Below, piece by piece: positions 36,196-47,719 of a stretch of 64,000 nucleotides of DNA. Below the pieces are notes generated by a model. The model was not told where the DNA came from. It ran no database searches and saw only the letters and a list, made by a program, of their open reading frames with translations. The position numbers and the translations under genes were made by a program. Position 1 is the stretch's first letter, and every line of letters begins with the position of its first letter. The stretch is from assembly GCF_025766255.1 (NCBI RefSeq), contig NW_026516685.1, forward strand, positions 1 through 64,000, written 5' to 3'. Source of the stretch: Zychaea mexicana (Eukaryota; Mucoromycota; Mucoromycetes; Mucorales; Lichtheimiaceae).

Positions 36196-38336
36196 ACACA
36201 ATGGGCTTATTTTACGGGGCCGTTTATTGAACAAGCAGATATAATCATATATCCACCGATCCTATCTACTAATACTATTTGCCATGAGACACAATAATGG
36301 AAAAAGTACAAGTTTGGGGCTCGGATAAAATAGTTAAAAGCGTATTACATTAGCCTTTTATCTATAAAGATTCAAGAGAAAACAACGTGTTTCGTAATAT
36401 ACTGTATTGATGTTGCTTGTAATATTATTGGCGATGACGGCTTATGTCCACGTAGCTCTGAGGGAAGAATCTACCGTGTGTGTGCATATGTAAACATTTT
36501 TCCGTATTAGACAGTACGAGCGACGCTGAGCGCCCTTAATATCCCCGCTGAGACACCGGACTAGTTAGTGACTTTAGTAAGTGCTTCAAAAAACATTTGT
36601 TTGTTATCCGTGCCTGATCGGCGGGCAGGGGCTTGTGTTGTAAAAATGGAACTGGTGCCGCTGCCGTTGTTGTCATGGAGAAACGTACCCTTAACAACCA
36701 TCGTTGCTGTTGTGATCCGAGCCCGGGTTGCCATGGTTTTATGGCATGTTGCCAACTATGCAGACATGTGTACAATGTGCTGATGAGATCACAACGTGAT
36801 ACTGGTTTTGTACCTTATCGTAATGCATACAAACCGGGCTGTCAATTACAAAGGACGGTGATCAATGTCAGCTACCAAATACAGCTGCCAAAAGTGTGGG
36901 AATGAGTTGGGGGAAAAACCCCTCTCGTCGAAGTTATTGTCGCTCATTGTCAGCTTCTAACATAAAATACAGAATCAACTGATTTGTGTAAGCAGATGGC
37001 TGACTTGCTGTTAATGATCATGATGATGAACAATACAGGAGCGATAGGTTGAGCTACTTTTTATTTGCTCATGTAGCAATCAGGAGGTATCACAAGGGCC
37101 ATATTATGTAAATACAGGTGATCATGACACATTAGTGATAATAACACCCGGCAGATCATCGTCTTGTCGTTAGAAGAAAACGTTCCTCAGCTTTCATGCT
37201 TTGCAGCAGCCTATTTATTAGTTCTCATATCGATGGATCGAATGGTAACCAATCAATCACACCTCCAGTTACAGCTGTTTGGACGGGGTTGTTAATAATC
37301 TGTTTCGTAATTAAGAAGAAGAAGAAGAACCGGTTTCATCAGCTGATCAAAGTTTAAGAGGAAGCTTTTACCAGATGTTTCACAAGAACGGTTATTTTTG
37401 TCGAATTGCTCAGTGTACAAGAGTATTTTTACAGTTTGGCTTCCTGGGCCGTGCGTTTCCCTTTCTTTCTTTATTTTGTTTGTCATCACTGTCCAACTTA
37501 ATATTACTACTGCTGTTCTTACTCTACTAACGTGCTCTACTACGTAGGAATGTAGGAGACCCCTGTACAACAATAAAGTATTCGCGAATGATCCATGATC
37601 CAGGACATATCCTTTTTTTTTGTGGAGCGACCAATGATAAGCCGGCAAAGAACTTCCCGATAGGTTAGATAGAGAGTCTAAAAAAGTCCTCCCTTTCTCT
37701 ATGATTATGGATCTTCCAGCGGACCTTTTGCAATTCTGTGAAACATCTTTTGCAGGCAGCGCACACACACACACAAGGGAGGCTGAATAAATTTTACCCC
37801 GAGTAGGACCAACCAGAGCTACGAGTTATCGATTATTCATCGAATACAAGCAACTGGAGTGTTTGATCAGAAAGGCTGGAATAGGTGCTTATAGTATGTG
37901 TGGCCAGTAGCGATCGCTTTGGCCCCATATGAAAGCGAGAAAGAAGAACAAGACGATTAAAGGGTTGTGTCATGGAATCAAAACGTGGAAATAATTTTTT
38001 GTTGTTGTTGTTGTTGTTGTTGTCGTCTTTCACACTCCCCGACGAATGATAATAGCTTGAAGAAGCAAACCGTTACTCTCTCTCCCCAGCATCCCTTTTG
38101 CAGCAGATATCTCCACATAGTCCTTTTCTTTATTTCTTTCCTTTCTTTATTCCAGCCCAACCTGAATTTATCACTTCTCCGGCTGAAAGGAAAAAAAGGG
38201 CCTATCACTTTTTTTCATAGCCGTTATCTTATTCGTAAAAACTAACCTTTTGTTCCATTGCGATCTTTTGCCATCTTTGTTCTTTTCTTATTTTATCTCT
38301 CTCTCTTTTTTTCTTATTTCTACATAATTTACCCCA
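36196..38336. other. Intergenic stretch with a Cys-rich coding-like relic
   Basis: Between 36560 and 36960 one plus frame is Cys-rich (NNHRCCCDPSPGCHGF, ACCQLCRHVYN). Another has a zinc-ribbon-like YSCQKCGNELG at about 36880. They do not join to a full gene. A (GTT)n microsatellite lies at about 37998-38024. CT-rich sequence just before 38337 is probably leader of the zinc-finger gene. Confidence 0.45.
37998..38024. repeat. (GTT)n microsatellite
   Basis: About nine consecutive GTT (CAA on the other strand) units in non-coding DNA upstream of the Q-rich zinc-finger gene. Confidence 0.8.
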
Positions 38337-41300
38337 ATGGAAGCCCAAGCTTCAGATCTCCCATCATCCGATCCCACCGAAGCTGCTCATACCATGACGA
38401 TATCCGGAGAGTTACTTGCGCTTCCGATACACCAACAACAACAGCAGCAGCAGCAGCACCATTCGGAATCAGGGGTTACTTTTTCAGTTCCTGCCGTTCC
38501 GGTCGCACACCAGTCATCGTTTCCAGCTCATTTTGCAAACACGCCACAGGTCACCACGCCCGAAGACGGTCAGCCTTTGTTTCAACACCAATTTTCGGGT
38601 GCATTACAACAGCAATGCCATACGACACCTGGACAGGCCCTGGCGTTCCAGCATGCCGGCGGCAGTGGTTCACAACAAGCACAGCAGCAGCAAATGCCCA
38701 TTGCTTTGAATGCCAATCTGCAGCAGCAGCAGCAACAGCAACAATTACATGTTGACCCTCGCCAGCAGCCACAATCTGTCTCTGCAGATTTAATGAAAGT
38801 TGCTCCTTATCAACAACAGCAACAACAACAACAGCTCATGGCAATGGCAGCAGCAGCAGCTGCTGCTGCTGCAGTTCACGATCCCAATGTGCAGCAACAA
38901 CAACAGCAGCAAGTGTTTAGTCCTCAACCTGCAGGGCTTGTCAATCAACACCCTGCCGCCTCTCAAACAGATCGTATGACGATGGTATCAGGAGATCATC
39001 ATCAACATCAAGATACAACTTTTGTTGTTACCCAGCAATCATCACCACAGCAGCAGCAGCAACAACAGCCACAACAGCCACAACAGCAACGACAAGCATT
39101 GATGATGGGACACGATACGACTTCTCCTGGTGCAATGATGCAGGCGAACGGGGAAGTTACAATGGCTAGTGATCCTAGTAATGTAAGTACTAATAGAGAA
39201 ATGGCGTCAGATGACAAAGTGTAGAACAAAGCAGACATTGTGTGTTTTACTTACGCGTTTTGCCTTTTGTCAATAGCCACAGATGATGTCGGGGTTGGGC
39301 CACCACGTTAATATGATGCAACAACAACAACAACAACAGCAGCAGCAGCAGCCACAGCAGCAAAATATGCCAGTGGATCAAATGAATGGAAACGCGCAGG
39401 TTATGATGTTTAATGGACAAAATATAACGCACAGACCATCGCATGACTATGGCCAACCTCCGCACGTGGATGATCAACAACAGCAGCAACAACAACATGA
39501 CCTTGTTATACAAAACCAACAACAGCAGAACCAAATGATTCAAGATATATTGTTCGGTCAACAACAACAACAACAGCAGCAGCAGCAGCAGCATCATCCA
39601 CAACAGGATCCGCAAGATCAGGCGATTGCCGTGGCAGCAGCAGCAGCTCAACATGCAATGGCACAACAAATGGCAGCAGGGTCTCAGCAACAACAGCCAA
39701 GATTCACTACTACTAGTGTTGCTGCAACGACAACAACAACAGCAATGATGCCGCCTTCTCAAGCAATGGTGGCACAACAAAATGACAGTAATATACCTTC
39801 CAATGTTATCCTGTTGCAGCGTCCCGATCAGCTTGGCATGCGTCAGCAACAACAGAATGACCAACAATCCTATTCAGTTCCAGCTCAACCTGCAATGACG
39901 AGTCAGCAGCAAGATACAATGCAACCAGCCATGTTTACCGATCAACATCTGACGACAGTTCCTCAAGAACAACAACAAGACCTATCGTCGATGCAAGAAT
40001 CATTTTCACATGAAAAGGTAGAAAGGAAGATAGAACATTCATTACTTTATTTGATTTGGTATTTTGAGCAACGTGATAGCTGATCCCTGAGTTAAAGCAG
40101 GTTTTGTATTCTGCCGCTATGGCTCAACAACAACAGCAACAACAACAACAGCAAACTGTGCAGGGTCCTGATGTGATTATGGAGGACAATACCAGCAATA
40201 ATAGCAACAATAGTCGACGCGAATCTATGCATCAGCAGCAGCAGCAGCAACAACAACAACAACCTCAGCCTCAACAAATAACCATTCCATCACCGCCATC
40301 AGCGAATGAAATGAAACTGCAATACCAGTCCACTCCATGTCTGTCAGAGACAATAGCTCAAAAGACTGATGTTTCTGCAAAGGAATTTGAGGGCATGTCT
40401 CGGGAACAATTGATTGCGCGCTTAATGACGCTCGAGCAGGAGAAGCGGGATGCCGAGCACCAACAACAGCTTCAGCAGCAGCAGCACCACCACCACCAAC
40501 AGCAGCCGCAGCAATATGGCGTTGGAATGGAAGTGGGCGAAATCAAGTCTGAAACGAGCACAAACATGGATGAAGAAGATGAAGATGGACCGTCAACGCC
40601 ACCAGATAGCCATCGTACAACAACAGCATCAGCAGCAGATGGTAATAGCAGCATTAACAATAACACGGATCGAAGTGCTACCGAAAGTAATGCCGAAGGA
40701 GATGAATTGGAGGAAGAGGATGAAGAAGAAGAGGCAGAAAGCGAAAATCAAGACCAGGCTGCACCAAAACCGATGCAGTGCCTATGGAAGGATTGTGGAC
40801 AAACGTGTGAGAATATGCAGAAGCTGATCACGCATATCAGTGACAACCATGTTGGCAGTGGCAAGGTACGTTTTGTTTTTGAGATTGGGGGTCGTTTCGG
40901 TGGACATTTTTGCAAGTGCGCTAAGACAGAGAACCCCTTCTATGTAGCCTACCTATCGTTGCGAATGGCAGGGTTGTGCACGTAATCAGAAACCCTTTAC
41001 AAAGCGGCATAAAATGTATAACCATTTGCGGACGCATACAGGCGAACGGCCCTTTTTTTGTCGAAAACCAGGTGCGTTTGAAAAGGGACGATTACACAGG
41101 GACGACTTGAGACTCACATTTTTATCTTTTAAAGGTTGTGGCAAGCGATTCTCAAGACCGGACTCACTGACTACGCATATCAAAACGCATTCCAACGTGA
41201 GACCGTTCATTTGTCCCGTCAAGGGATGTCAAAAGGCCTACTATCATTCACGGTCACTCAAGAAGCATGAAAAAACGCATGAAGTTCCTACAACAATGTC

Positions 41301-42015
41301 ATCTACTATTACTACTCCTACTACTACTGCTACCACGCCTTCCATCCCTTATCCAAGTGCACAGCAGCCTTATAATTACACGGGACAGGTGCCCGTCGAG
41401 TTTTTACATAATGTACAGCCTTTGCCAATGCAGCAGCAGCAACAGCAACATATGATAGACCCAACACAAGCATCATCACAGCATCAACAACATCAACAAC
41501 AACATAATCATCCTCCTCCTCCTATTCCGCATTCGCAACCACAGTTTCATCATCATACTCATCATCATCCGTTAAATCCACAGACGCCTACGCCGTCGTT
41601 CCAGATGTCATCGGCCCCTGCTACTGTATCGTCATCTTCATCGTCGTCATCGCCGTTACAGCAGCAGCAACAGCACATTACTGCAGTAGTATCATCACCT
41701 TCACTACCTCTTGAGCAGCAGCAGCAGCAGCAAATGGCGTTCACTGCAGATCCGATGTCGATGCACCATCAAACGTCTGCATCACAGGCAACGTTTGAAC
41801 CTGTCATGATGGATACTAGCGTGTCAACTACGACGCGTCAACCGCAGGATTTCTCCATGGTGATTGATCCGTCATCGTTGACAACTACAGAGGCAGCGTA
41901 CATGACAGCCGCTACTTCAACGGATGCCAGCAACAACAGTAGTAGTAGTAATAATGATAACAGTCATACCAGCGGTGATACTAGATATGATGGGTTTGGA
42001 GGAACTGCAGTATAA
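38337..42015 (+). CDS. Very Q-rich C2H2 zinc-finger transcription factor, GLI/GLIS-like fingers
   Basis: Five exons (38337-39182, 39277-40017, 40101-40865, 40948-41071, 41135-42015) join in phase to 1118 residues. The first 650 residues are dominated by poly-Q runs of up to about 12, with His, Pro and Ala tracts. Then come an acidic stretch (EEEDEEEEAESENQ) and a tight array of C2H2 fingers in the exon 3-5 region. These are CLWKDCGQTCENMQKLITHI, CEWQGCARN with HLRTHTGERPFFC, CGKRFSRPDSLTTHIKTH, and CPVKGCQKAYYHSRSLKKH. The C-x4-C spacing with W in the first fingers and the TGERP linker resemble GLI/GLIS/ZIC and fungal PacC/Zap1-type arrays. The C-terminus is again Q/H/P/S-rich. A nuclear DNA-binding regulator is nearly certain. 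The target and ortholog are unknown. Confidence 0.88.
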
Positions 42016-42888
42016 CAACTCGCCTTGCCTTACTAACTTCCTTCCTTTCTTCCCTGACCCCCTTACCCCCGGCCCCGTCCACAAAAAAAAGTGTCCTCGT
42101 TTTTCCTACCTATTATTCCTTTCATCTATGTATATTTTTTCTTTTTTCTTTATATGGGTATCACTACTTGTCAATCCTGTTTTTTCCCTGGCGGAAAGCT
42201 CAACTTGGCAGCAGAGAGAGCACAGCACAACACAACACAACACAACACACATGCACCCTTGTTTTACACACAGACACATACACACCATTTTCTTTGTTGT
42301 ATCACTATCGCACCACCACGTAATATCCGTTGTTACTATGGCATATAAAGTATGAATTCTACCCGTTTCTGGCGCTTTCTTTGTAATGGCTAAAGCTGAG
42401 GCTCAATGTGTTCTTGCACCTATTGTATGCATAATTCAGTTTAAGAGTTGCAATTGTATGATACAGCGTCTTCCCATCGCCCCACAGCAGTGACCTTGTG
42501 GCTGAGTTTATATTAACGTCTTTTTCACAATATGAGTTAAAGTGGTCCGTGCAGAAAAGAGAATGGTAGATCATGCTATATTATGGAAAATAAACATTGC
42601 TAATGTGGTGTTGTACTAGTGCGGTGATAGTAATAGTAGTAATAGTAGTAGTAAATAAAATTAATTCATGAACGTAATTCATATACTCTTTTGCATAACC
42701 CATCAGACCATCCAGGCCTGAAGAATTTAAGGTAAATTAATAGGGAATCAACCGCGCAAAGGAAGACAAAACGAAAGAAAAGGTATATGATAGGAATAAT
42801 AAAGAAAGATGACATTCTGCGCGGAGACGGTAATATGTAATGTGCGAGAGTCAGACCAGAAGTGTATATGCGCAGAAGAAAGAAAGTA
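42016..42888. other. Shared 3' region between convergent genes, with microsatellites
   Basis: The zinc-finger gene and the kinase gene converge here. It holds an (ACAAC)n run at about 42228-42249 and a GTA/AAT-rich run at about 42626-42657. No gene is seen. Confidence 0.5.
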
Positions 42889-45146
42889 TTATGTCACCAA
42901 TGTCTTGTTCACAAAAGAGGCAAGACCTTGTGCATCGGTAGATTTCAGCAAACTTTGTTCAATGTGCAAGTCGAGTTCCTACAAAAGACGTCATTTGAGT
43001 AAAGCGTTTCTACTACTGCACAGGAATCTGAAAACATACTGCAACAACGTCTTTGGCGGTGGGTCGATTTTCAGGGGTTTCTTCTAAAAGCCATGCGACA
43101 AGACCAGTGCAGTAGATGGTCGGATAGCTGTACGTGAAAGTGGGGCTAGGTTCTTCCAGGATCTTGTCAAACACTTCCTCGTCGTCCTTTGTTGCGTAAT
43201 GCGGAGGAACACGGTCCATCATCTCAATCAATGTGATACCGAGCGACCAAAGATCAACTTTTTCGTCGTATGATTGTTCCCGGATAACCTCTGGTGCCAT
43301 CCACTACAATAGCGTATAGTGTTCAAAGTTAAATCAGCCCACACTTTATCACACAATGAAAAAGGCTATTTACCTTGGCTGTTCCAAGTCTTTCGCGATT
43401 GGTGTGTCGTGTGCTTGTCGCAAGACCAAAATCAGCTAATATTGTGAAAGAGAAGACACCCAACGCCATGTCAGCTTGATATGATTGGCTCTCTTTTGCA
43501 CAGAATCATCATCATCATCAATGATGATATTAAACTCACCAAGTTTAACTTCACCGTGGGGGCCGATCAACAAGTTTTCACATTTGACATCTCGATGGAT
43601 AAACTGTTTGCTGTGCAGAAACACTAGGGCATTCAAGGTCTACACATGTTGATTCGTCAAAAGCAGGATTAGAGCTATTGGCAAAAGAGAAGGCCCCTCT
43701 TCCTCTAGATCCCGTCCTTTTTTACCTGTCGGATAATGTATACTGCATATTCCTCTGGCAAACCACGGCAGCAAAGAACTGCAAAGACGCTACATCGCAT
43801 GAGATCCATAGCAATCCAGACTTCATTCTTGTGGACCGATGCTTCGCGGAGCTTGATTAGGTTCGCATGGCCGCTTGCCATGATTTTAAGTTCACGAACA
43901 ATAGCAGCACGGTATTCTCGGTCGTTATCCAGTTTGCATCGTTTCAATGCGAGCTTAACACCTGCTGCACCACGAACTCCAACTTGCACAACGGATCCAT
44001 TGACACTATTTTAGAAGCACCCAAAATTGTTTTGCATTAACATCAAACGTAGAACTTTGTCGAAACACTCCTTTATAGTCCTCTATGAACAGTCTCTTCC
44101 TGCCCCATCGTCTCCCTCGCTTATTCACACACACCTCCGTTTCTCTCTCCTCAAGGCCCCGGTGGTCCCTTCCCCTTCTCCTGCCCCTTTATTTTGATTT
44201 GGTCGCACACACACACACACACACACACGATATATTTATATATTCATACACACTAACTCTCTCAAACCATTCGCACAATTCACCCTGCCCCCCTCCTTGT
44301 GTGAGAAAGACAGAGGGTAGATGGAGAGAAAGAGTCTCCGCTTTTGTCCCTTATTTCTTAATTCCCCTCCCTCCTTTTTTACATGGTTTGAGGTACCAAG
44401 TCGACGGCGACGATAATAATAACAACAATAATAACCAAAATTACTACTACTTACCCAGTGCCAATTTCTTTAGATCCTAGATAGCGGTTCTTTGGTAATT
44501 CGATCAGTGTGATTTTGGGGATCGCCTTCTTCAAACGCTTCACGAACCCAGACTCTTCATGGCGAACGATAGGAGGAGGTGGAGGTGGCATCCAGTCTGC
44601 CTTGCATCGGGCAGGGACCCATGGAGGCTATCGTAGTAGTAGGCTATTGCGTTAGTTTTAGGGAAGAATATACCTAAATATGGGTCTTCTTCATCATTAA
44701 GGAACTATACACATTTACCCTTGCCGGACTGGTCTCTACAGGCTTCTTTGCCTGCTTGGGTTCAACATGTACAGGCAGTAAGTACGCTTTGCCTAGGATA
44801 TCTGGAATTTCGCAGTGGCCAGGCGAGCGCCAAACACCCTATTATCAAACATAGTAAAACGGGAACGACCATTGGTATGCTTTCTTCATTAGGCCCCACT
44901 TTTTGTCGTTGCTATTGTCTTTTTTTGTTCGACAGGTCCAAATTAAAATAAAGCTTGGCACTTTCATTTATGTGTACAAACCTTGTCATTGCTCTTATTG
45001 TTGCTGCTAATGTTGCTGGCGGCGGTTGGTGGTCTCACTGAGCCCAACGACCTTCTTTTCTGAGGAGCGACAACAGGTGCGGGTTTGTTGGCAGCAGTCG
45101 TGTCCGAGCACGACTTGCGCACTGTAGTTTTAACGGTTGCTTGCAT
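42889..45146 (-). CDS. STE20/PAK-like protein kinase
   Basis: The N-terminal exons (ATG 45146) are basic and Ser/Pro-rich, with a proline run and [13 protein letters not shown] at the edge of the kinase domain. The glycine loop GTGVNGSV is split by an intron of about 440 nt (about 44010-44450) carrying a CA repeat. Kinase residues are all present: the Lys in LALKRCKL, the helix-C Glu in [39 protein letters not shown], then [23 protein letters not shown], and [10 protein letters not shown]. The tail is formed by splicing at 43038 over the apparent stop to [14 protein letters not shown], ending with TAA at 42889-42891. DVK-C-EN and SLGITLIEM fit the STE20 group. No CRIB (p21-binding) motif is seen, so a PAK role is uncertain. 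It should be an active Ser/Thr kinase. Confidence 0.88.
44203..44228. repeat. (CA)n microsatellite inside a kinase intron
   Basis: About 13 CA units lie in the long intron that separates the two halves of the kinase glycine loop. Confidence 0.85.
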
Positions 45147-45829
45147 GTGTTTAGATCAATGTTGTTGATAATAATTGGAGAGGAAATGTAGCCTGTGTTT
45201 TAGAGTATTGGGATTTATAAAGAGGAAAAGAAGACGAGTCCTGGGAATGGAGGAGTAATGAAAGGGAGGGAAAAGAAGCTGGTTGTAGCGTTATTTTACT
45301 GAGGACGAGAGCGCTCTAATATTTTTTTTTGCGTATTTTTTAAGTTAGTTCTTAAAGGACAAGTTGATAACGATAGGGAAGGGAAACAATAAAGAAAAAA
45401 ATGGGGGATGAAGGGAAAGGAGCAGAAGGGCAAGCAGCAGCAGTTGGTGGGCACTTCTTTTTTTTCCACAATTTTCTCGTGACCTTTGCCTTATGCGCTG
45501 TGCGAGTGTGTGTCCCTCAAGGAGTTGTATAAGTGCAGCAGGTTTTTTTTAGCTTATTTTGCTCTTGTGGGCTAATAATTTTAATTTGAAGATTTGATGG
45601 ACCCTTGCCGTCCAGGTACTACCAAGGATGCTAACACTGCTATTATTACCTACTAATAATAATGCATAGATGTACGAGATGAAGATCGAGCCTGACAATT
45701 ATTAGGATAATAAAGGAACATTAAAAGCTGGGTTGAAGTGATATACAGAAATTATCATATTCGCTATTTGGTTTGATTGGATGATGATCGTGGTGTAATA
45801 ACAGTAATAATAGATTTGATATATTATAG
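45147..45829. other. Intergenic gap; promoter side of the kinase gene
   Basis: Purine-rich leader-like sequence on the plus strand (CT-rich on the minus strand) lies just upstream of the kinase ATG. No gene is seen. The far end is the 3' flank of the aspartic-protease homologue. Confidence 0.5.
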
Positions 45830-47673
45830 TTAGCAATCGCAAAGGGGTGTGAGTTTGGCATCCGAGCCATCGACAGTTTCGGCCAAACCCATGCGAAGCA
45901 TATGGTGATCCCAGATCTGGTAAAACTCGTCCAGGACAATAGTACCAAGCGTCCATTCCTTGAATCGATCGCTACCTCGACGAATATGCGTGTAGCACTT
46001 GGCGTCCTCGCTCTCGTCATTCTCATCGATACGGTCCGTCCACAAGGATGCAGGGACACTGATCTGATAATTCTCAAACTTGAAGTTCAAGTTGGGAATT
46101 GAGTCGAGCTTGCTGCACTTGAACTCGTATCGATGTTTAAAGATGTTGTAAAAGGCACCAAATTTCAAGTGCAAGATATCGGCGTGGACAGGGGGGGCCT
46201 TGATGGAACGTGTGCCTGTAGCAAACTTGGCATACGACTTGTGAGGAAGATCGCAGTCGTACTTGCCCTCCAAACCGACACCCTTCAGGGCAGTTCGCCA
46301 GTAGATGGAGTGATTCTCGCATTCTTTCTCGGACGCAGGGAGAGCAAAGTAAGCGATTTCACCGACATAGCGGGAAGGATCGATACCAAACGTGAACACT
46401 GCTTGCTTGGTATCCCAGCGCTTGGTACCACCACCGAAACTGCCGCTGGTCTGAGAAGATTCACCGAGAGAACGCTTGCTCACTATATGCACCCAACAAG
46501 ATATTTAGCTTCCTTTTCTTTTGCTCAAAAACGAAACAAGTCATATACATACATCTGCCATCGACACCTTCCAGGGCACCTATAACAATAACAAGGAATT
46601 ATTACATCTGAAAGAGAGCACTGAAAAAGAAAGAATTTTTTTTTCTTACTGATGATAGAGTGCAATGCATCTTGGTTACCGTAGCCCAAAAAGCCGACTA
46701 GAAATCGTTAGTGTAAAAGCCGGTTAGCAAACGCACGCACATGGAATAATGTAACGGGAAAAACCGCAACTGATCACTTTTGCTACGTACGGTAGTCGGA
46801 GGCATCAAAGCCCTCTACTTCGGTAGCAGCGCCGATCGGGAAGTTTTGAAAGTTGATGGGAGTAGAGGTGTCTACATTGCCAAAAGCAACCGTATCCTAT
46901 AAGCAAACAACAACGGTAAAGATGAGTATAAATTTCTGAGATACGCCTTCCCCATTTAACCAACAAAATATGGATTTGTTGCCATGATTATAATGTATAA
47001 GTTTAAGACTGTGATATTAGTTAACCTTGTACATTTGTACGGACACGCCTCGACCATCCTCGTATTCAACCTTTTCTTCTTTTGTGGTATCGCAAAATGC
47101 GGTCGAAGAATCTGCAGGATTGTAAAGAGCAGAGGACTGAATGCAATTCTCAGTGTTGCACTACATATTTCCTGAAGACGTTAGCAAGAAAATGAAGACG
47201 GGTGTGGCGGAATATATCACACTTTTGAGAACAAAACTTGCCTGGGAGGAAGGCACCCAGCTCACTTCAGACCCAGTGTCGAACAACACTTTAAAATCAG
47301 TTTGAGGTGGGGTACCTATCGAGAGCATATCTCTGTTAGAGAGCACTTGACAGATAAAAAAGATAATGATCATACTTACCGACGTTGAGAGAAATGGCAT
47401 ACTTTTGTTTGTGCGAAAGAAAATAAGAAGCAGTGAATCAATCAGTACCCAGGAAAGAAAAACATTATGTTTTTTAATACATCTTTGTTCTTTTGTCGAT
47501 CTTTTCATGTCATTTTTTCTACATACCAAGCCGTTCTTATAGGTCATATCAATCGTAATAAGTTCGTCTGCAGTTTCATTGGTGTTGCGACGTTCGAGGG
47601 AAGGGAGAAATGGAGCAGCCAAAGCACTGCTGGAAGCAAGTGCTAGAGTGGCAATCAAAGTAAGGGAGCGCAT
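45830..47673 (-). CDS. Secreted A1 (pepsin-like) aspartic-protease homologue, probably inactive
   Basis: ATG 47673 opens a signal peptide (MRSLTLIATLALASSSALAA). A propeptide-like part with RR, then TIDMTYKNG, follows. Exon 1 is 47527-47673. A small exon gives YAISLNVG and the next gives TPPQTDFKVLFDTGSEVSWVP, the first catalytic DTGS, intact. Next come ALYNPADSS (the usual Ser-rich landmark), VEYEDGRGVSVQMYKD (flap region), and DYRVGFLGYG. In the last exons the second catalytic motif, normally DTGT/DSGT, reads KFATGTRSIKAPP, with Ala (codon GCT, near 46225) in place of Asp. Its neighbours TGT and the following Pro are kept, so the alignment is clear. The C-terminus has LGTIVLDEFYQIWDHHMLRMGLA, the normal A1 end. 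A fold without protease activity is expected. A TATA box lies upstream. Confidence 0.9.
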
Positions 47674-47711
47674 TTTTTGAGTGAGCAAAATGTGGATAAG
47701 GAGTAGAAGCG

Positions 47712-47719
47712 TATTTATA
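47712..47719 (-). promoter_or_regulatory. TATA box of the aspartic-protease homologue
   Basis: TATAAATA on the minus strand, about 40 nt upstream of the ATG at 47673. Confidence 0.6.

Noticed and set aside
37292..37774. 160-codon minus frame
   Set aside because: Poor composition, a poly-Leu end from a GAA repeat and no motif or promoter.
39247..39867. 206-codon Leu-rich minus frame
   Set aside because: It is antisense to poly-Q codons (CAA/CAG read as TTG/CTG) of the zinc-finger gene.
44085..44480. 131-codon plus frame
   Set aside because: It lies in the long CA-repeat intron of the kinase and is a low-complexity shadow.
45702..46077. Overlapping minus frames beside the last exon of the aspartic-protease homologue
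   Set aside because: They are shifted readings of the same exon, whose true frame is fixed by VLDEFYQIWDHHMLR.
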